A stretch of 8,920 bases of DNA, taken from positions 1-8,920 of the forward strand of contig JAGVAB010000148.1 of the NCBI GenBank assembly GCA_020060485.1, given 5' to 3'. The notes beneath the pieces are model-generated. The model worked only from the letters and a program-made list of their open reading frames with translations, was not told the origin of the DNA and ran no database searches. Origin of the DNA: Anaerolineales bacterium. GTDB taxonomy: Bacteria; Chloroflexota; Anaerolineae; Anaerolineales; Anaerolineaceae. Each line of letters starts with the position of its first letter. Position 1 is the stretch's first letter. This document shows, one piece after another, positions 6,583 to 8,920 of the stretch. A program made the translations under genes and the position numbers.

Positions 6583-6615
6583 AACCTCATCCTCAAACCA
6601 AAAAATCTGTCAGGA

Positions 6616-6900
6616 TTATTCGGCCGAAGGCAGGATAACTTCCACATCACTATGGGGACGTGGAATGACATGCACGCTGACCAGTTCGCCAATACGCTGT
6701 GCGGCTGCGGCGCCGGCATCTGTGGCAGCTTTGACTGCACCCACATCGCCACGCACCATCACGGTCACATAACCGCCACCGATATATTCCTTGCCGATCA
6801 ACTTGACATTGGCAGCCTTGACCATGGCATCGGCAGCTTCAATTGCGCCGACCAAACCTTTGGTTTCAATCATTCCCAACGCGATCATTTGAATATTCAT
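6616..6900 (-). CDS. Internal-start BMC-H shell protein (short form, 94 aa), EutM-like
   Basis: Within the long frame, the ATG at 6900 begins [13 protein letters not shown], exactly where canonical BMC-H proteins start. It is preceded by AAAGGAAG (complement of 6906-6913) five bases upstream, a better-placed ribosome binding site than that of the long form. The product would be 94 residues, the normal length of PduA/EutM hexamer subunits. PduB and PduB' set a precedent for two shell-protein forms from one gene. It is listed separately because both products may be made; their ratio cannot be told from sequence. Confidence 0.65.
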   Translation of the reverse strand: MNIQMIALGMIETKGLVGAIEAADAMVKAANVKLIGKEYIGGGYVTVMVRGDVGAVKAATDAGAAAAQRIGELVSVHVIPRPHSDVEVILPSAE

Positions 6901-7158
6901 TTGAACTTCCTTTCTCACTTGAACAGGTTTTGATGAGGATGGTTCCTTTGCCGGTTTTTCCACCTTTTCAATTTTAACAGGTTTCTCTACACTTTCCGGT
7001 AAAGGAGCAGGTTTCGATTCTTTTTCAGGCACTTCGGCCTGCTGCGAAGCGGCCAGGATCTGATGACTGGGCAACCGGCAATAATTTGAACCGGGCACAA
7101 CCGGATTCTGACAGCGCTGACCGCTTTTGGTAATGGCCTCACATTGTTTATCGGTCAT
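6616..7158 (-). CDS. BMC-H shell protein with Cys/His N-terminal extension (long form, 180 aa)
   Basis: The C-terminal 94 residues (87-180) are a standard PduA/EutM-type BMC domain: [20 protein letters not shown], pore region KEYIGGGYV, then [20 protein letters not shown]. These form hexamers tiling the shell. The N-terminal 33 residues carry C6-x9-C16-x10-C27-x4-H32 ([19 protein letters not shown]), a putative zinc-binding module like short domains seen at the N-termini of unrelated proteins. A Lys/Glu/Pro-rich linker (about 43-85) joins the two. The upstream ATG at 7158 has AAAGGAG with a long 11-base spacing. A second start inside the frame at 6900 has better spacing. The gene lies 67 bases after the aldehyde dehydrogenase gene. 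The shell function is firm; the role of the extension is unknown and metal binding is inferred. Confidence 0.85.
   Translation of the reverse strand: MTDKQCEAITKSGQRCQNPVVPGSNYCRLPSHQILAASQQAEVPEKESKPAPLPESVEKPVKIEKVEKPAKEPSSSKPVQVRKEVQMNIQMIALGMIETKGLVGAIEAADAMVKAANVKLIGKEYIGGGYVTVMVRGDVGAVKAATDAGAAAAQRIGELVSVHVIPRPHSDVEVILPSAE
6906..6913 (-). promoter_or_regulatory. Internal ribosome binding site for the short BMC-H form
   Basis: The mRNA-sense sequence AAAGGAAG lies 5 bases before the ATG at 6900, inside the linker codons (RKEV) of the long form. It decides whether a normal-length shell protein can be made from this gene. Confidence 0.65.
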
Positions 7159-7225
7159 AAATCAGAGTGCTCCTTTCGGGCAAACTTACACAACCAGACT
7201 GTTTCTGTTTCCCGCCATGCCGAGG

Positions 7226-8707
7226 CTAGCGGGAATGATAAGCAGCCACCACCCGCCGCACAATTTCCTCAACGGAATCTTGCGAAATGTTTTCGGCCGG
7301 TAAAGCTGCGCCTTCCACGTCCGGCGCCAGAGTGGTTGCCATGGTTGGGGGTGACTGTGTTTCGTAGGCCAACCGCTTGACATTTATCAGATGCGTAACA
7401 GTGATATTGTCACTGACAACCGAACCACCAATCCCGCCCGGAGCCAGAGTCATCGCAGGAGCTACGCCAGTGGTGGCGCCGATCGCCCCCATTGTGCCCC
7501 AGGAATTGACAATGATACGAAAAGCAGGTTTCTCAATGCCAAAGGTCAGGATGACTTCCTCATCGCGAGCGTGGATGACCAGTGAATGGCCATCGCCGCC
7601 ATACTTGAGCAACTGAATGCAGCGCTCGCAGGCAGCATGCCAGCCATCTTCCACAATGAAACCAAGCACGGTGGTCAATTTCTCGCCGCTCAGCGGATAT
7701 TCCCGGCCTACGCCTTCCAGGTCTGCGACCAGGATGCGCGCCGTTTTGGGGACACTGATCCCGGTCAGGCTGGCCAGTTGCTGCGGGGTCTTGCCAACCG
7801 CCTTGGGATTCATCATCCCGTTCGGGTTAAACAACACCTTTGCGACAATGGCACTGTCTTCAGGTGGCAGCCAATAGGCTCCGTTCTTCTTCATTTCTGC
7901 CCGCAGTTGGTCGGCAATTGGCCGGTCTGCCACCACACACTGCTCGGTCGCACAAATCACAGAACAATCAAACGCTTTGCTATTGACAATATCCCAAGCG
8001 GCTTTTTCAACGTTGGCGCTGCGGTCCACATACACCGGCACATTACCCGGGCCAACACCAATGGCTGGTTTGCCCACACTGTGTGCAGCCCGCACCATCC
8101 CTGACCCACCAGTAGCCAGGATCAGGGCAATGGCATAATGCCGCATCAATTCCTGCGTGCCTTCCAGGGTAACGTGCTGCATACAAGCAACCATCCCTTT
8201 GGGCATGCCGGCTGCTTCACCCGCTTCTGCCATGATGCGCACGGCTTCAAATGTGCAGGATTTGGCGGAGGGATGCGGGGCAACGACCACCCCATTTCGG
8301 GCCTTGACCGAGACCAGGACTTTGTAAATGGCTGTCGAAGTGGGATTGGTGGAGGGAGTGAGAGCCGCTACAACACCAAATGGCCATGCAATTTCCACCA
8401 CCCGGCGCTTATCATCGCGCGCGATCACCCCGACCGTCTTGACGTCCTTGATCGAGTCCCACACCGTCTTGCTGGCAAACTCATTCTTGACGCGCTTGTG
8501 CAAAGCCACGCCAAAACCGGTCTCTTCATAAGCCAGTTTACCCAACCGTTCGGCCGCACCAAAGGCAGCGTCCACCATCGCCTGGCAAACCCGGTCCACC
8601 TCTTCCTGCGAGGCATGAAAGAATTCGCGTTGCGCTTCGCGGGCGCGGACTGCCAACCAGCGCGCTTCTTGAATCGATTGAAGATCCAGATCGTAAGTAT
8701 CTGGCAT
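7226..8707 (-). CDS. eutE: CoA-acylating acetaldehyde dehydrogenase (EutE/PduP family) with C-terminal encapsulation-like helix
   Basis: This enzyme oxidises acetaldehyde with NAD+ and CoA to acetyl-CoA inside the compartment. The 493-residue protein shows the acylating aldehyde dehydrogenase core: [18 protein letters not shown] (108-125), the [20 protein letters not shown] region (198-217), [12 protein letters not shown] (217-228) and the catalytic Cys252 in [22 protein letters not shown] lies near 401-414. After a Pro/Thr/Ala-rich linker (451-472), the last 18 residues ([18 protein letters not shown]) form an amphipathic helix. E. coli-type EutE and PduP carry their encapsulation peptide at the N-terminus, so here it appears moved to the C-terminus. 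The ATG at 8707 is preceded by AGGAGG 4 bases upstream; the longer frame to 8761 would run through the intercistronic hairpin. The eutE symbol follows from the eut context; a PduP-like aldehyde range cannot be excluded. Confidence 0.92.
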   Translation of the reverse strand: MPDTYDLDLQSIQEARWLAVRAREAQREFFHASQEEVDRVCQAMVDAAFGAAERLGKLAYEETGFGVALHKRVKNEFASKTVWDSIKDVKTVGVIARDDKRRVVEIAWPFGVVAALTPSTNPTSTAIYKVLVSVKARNGVVVAPHPSAKSCTFEAVRIMAEAGEAAGMPKGMVACMQHVTLEGTQELMRHYAIALILATGGSGMVRAAHSVGKPAIGVGPGNVPVYVDRSANVEKAAWDIVNSKAFDCSVICATEQCVVADRPIADQLRAEMKKNGAYWLPPEDSAIVAKVLFNPNGMMNPKAVGKTPQQLASLTGISVPKTARILVADLEGVGREYPLSGEKLTTVLGFIVEDGWHAACERCIQLLKYGGDGHSLVIHARDEEVILTFGIEKPAFRIIVNSWGTMGAIGATTGVAPAMTLAPGGIGGSVVSDNITVTHLINVKRLAYETQSPPTMATTLAPDVEGAALPAENISQDSVEEIVRRVVAAYHSR

Positions 8708-8718
8708 AACACCTCCTG

Positions 8719-8775
8719 TCAAACTTGCATCACTTCCCCTTGCCCAAGTTTCAACCAGCAAGGGTCAAAGTTTGA
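8719..8775 (-). repeat. Nested stem-loop between eutL and the aldehyde dehydrogenase gene
   Basis: The outer arms TCAAACTT (8719-8726) and AAGTTTGA (8768-8775) are perfect complements. Nested within them, CCCTTGC (8737-8743) pairs perfectly with GCAAGGG (8758-8764). The structure fills the whole gap between the eutL stop and the AGGAGG of the next gene. There is no U-tract, so it is probably an RNA stability, processing or translation-control element rather than a terminator. Confidence 0.7.
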
Positions 8776-8920
8776 TCAGAACTTGATGGGGGTCCGCGCC
8801 ACCTCAAGAACAGCATCCGTGAATGCCATGCATGCCGCGCGGCACGCACTCTGCGTACCGGAAAGCAGCGCTCCCGAGAAGTTCGTCTCGGATGGCGGCT
8901 TGAACCACACGCACATTTCC
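8776..8920 (-). CDS. eutL: EutL, BMC-T shell protein, C-terminal 47 residues
   Basis: The frame enters from the right edge and ends at the TGA at 8776-8778. The visible 47 residues include KPPSETNFSGALLSGTQSAC and ACMAFTDAVLEVARTPI. They match closely the C-terminus of enterobacterial EutL as I remember it (PPSETN, ACKAACNAFTDAVLE). EutL is the circularly permuted tandem-BMC trimer with a large gated pore. It is placed upstream of the aldehyde dehydrogenase gene in the same transcription unit. The rest of the protein and its start are outside the window. Confidence 0.9.
   Translation of the reverse strand, partial: EMCVWFKPPSETNFSGALLSGTQSACRAACMAFTDAVLEVARTPIKF

Noticed and set aside
7226..8700. 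Several plus-strand frames opposite the aldehyde dehydrogenase and EutJ/EutT genes
   Set aside because: They are antisense shadows with no recognisable domains, ribosome binding sites or independent spacing.
8708..8761. Upstream extension of the aldehyde dehydrogenase to 8761
   Set aside because: It would translate through the nested hairpin. The ATG at 8707 has AGGAGG immediately upstream and begins at a family-typical helix.
1..8920. CRISPR arrays, tRNA or rRNA genes, insertion sequences
   Set aside because: No regularly spaced direct repeats, cloverleaf-like sequence, rRNA-like stretch, transposase frame or terminal inverted repeats were seen.

Overview
The window holds most of the 3' half of an ethanolamine-utilisation (eut) type bacterial microcompartment (BMC) operon on the minus strand, plus three plus- or minus-strand genes beyond its end. 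The organism cannot be named from the sequence. Moderate GC, a Tat-exported L,D-transpeptidase of an Anaerolineae-like type and a Cys/His module of a kind I associate with Chloroflexota make a Chloroflexota bacterium my best guess, at low confidence.

Left part (1-3100). An AbiEii-type nucleotidyltransferase toxin runs in from the left edge on the plus strand and lacks its N-terminus. After a 256-base gap comes a minus-strand Tat-exported L,D-transpeptidase. It is divergent from a plus-strand ParA-type ATPase. The gap between them carries promoters in both directions, and the transpeptidase mRNA looks leaderless. parA and the eut operon converge on one strong hairpin at about 3038-3096 that can terminate both.

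Right part (3108-8920), read from right to left: eutL (only the C-terminal 47 residues are inside), an acylating aldehyde dehydrogenase (EutE-like), a BMC-H shell protein with an unusual Cys/His N-terminal extension and an internal start, EutQ, EutT, EutJ, a tandem-domain BMC-T shell protein, and a 99-residue protein built like a free-standing EutQ N-terminal module. The genes are tightly spaced or overlapping, so this is one transcription unit. The ammonia-lyase (eutBC), reactivase (eutA) and other shell genes are not in view and could lie to the right.

How they fit together: EutT makes adenosylcobalamin for the expected lyase. The lyase would release acetaldehyde inside the shell, and EutE turns it into acetyl-CoA. 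EutL, BMC-H and BMC-T are shell tiles. EutQ and EutJ are accessory or assembly factors.

The most unusual points are: (1) the BMC-H gene appears able to make two products, a 180-residue form with a Cys/His N-terminus and a normal 94-residue shell protein; (2) EutQ, EutT and the 99-residue protein share an N-terminal module; (3) encapsulation-peptide-like helices occur at the C-terminus of the aldehyde dehydrogenase, in the middle of EutQ and in the 99-residue protein; (4) an orphan ParA lies beside the operon, as would be expected of a McdA-like compartment-positioning ATPase, though this link is only inferred.
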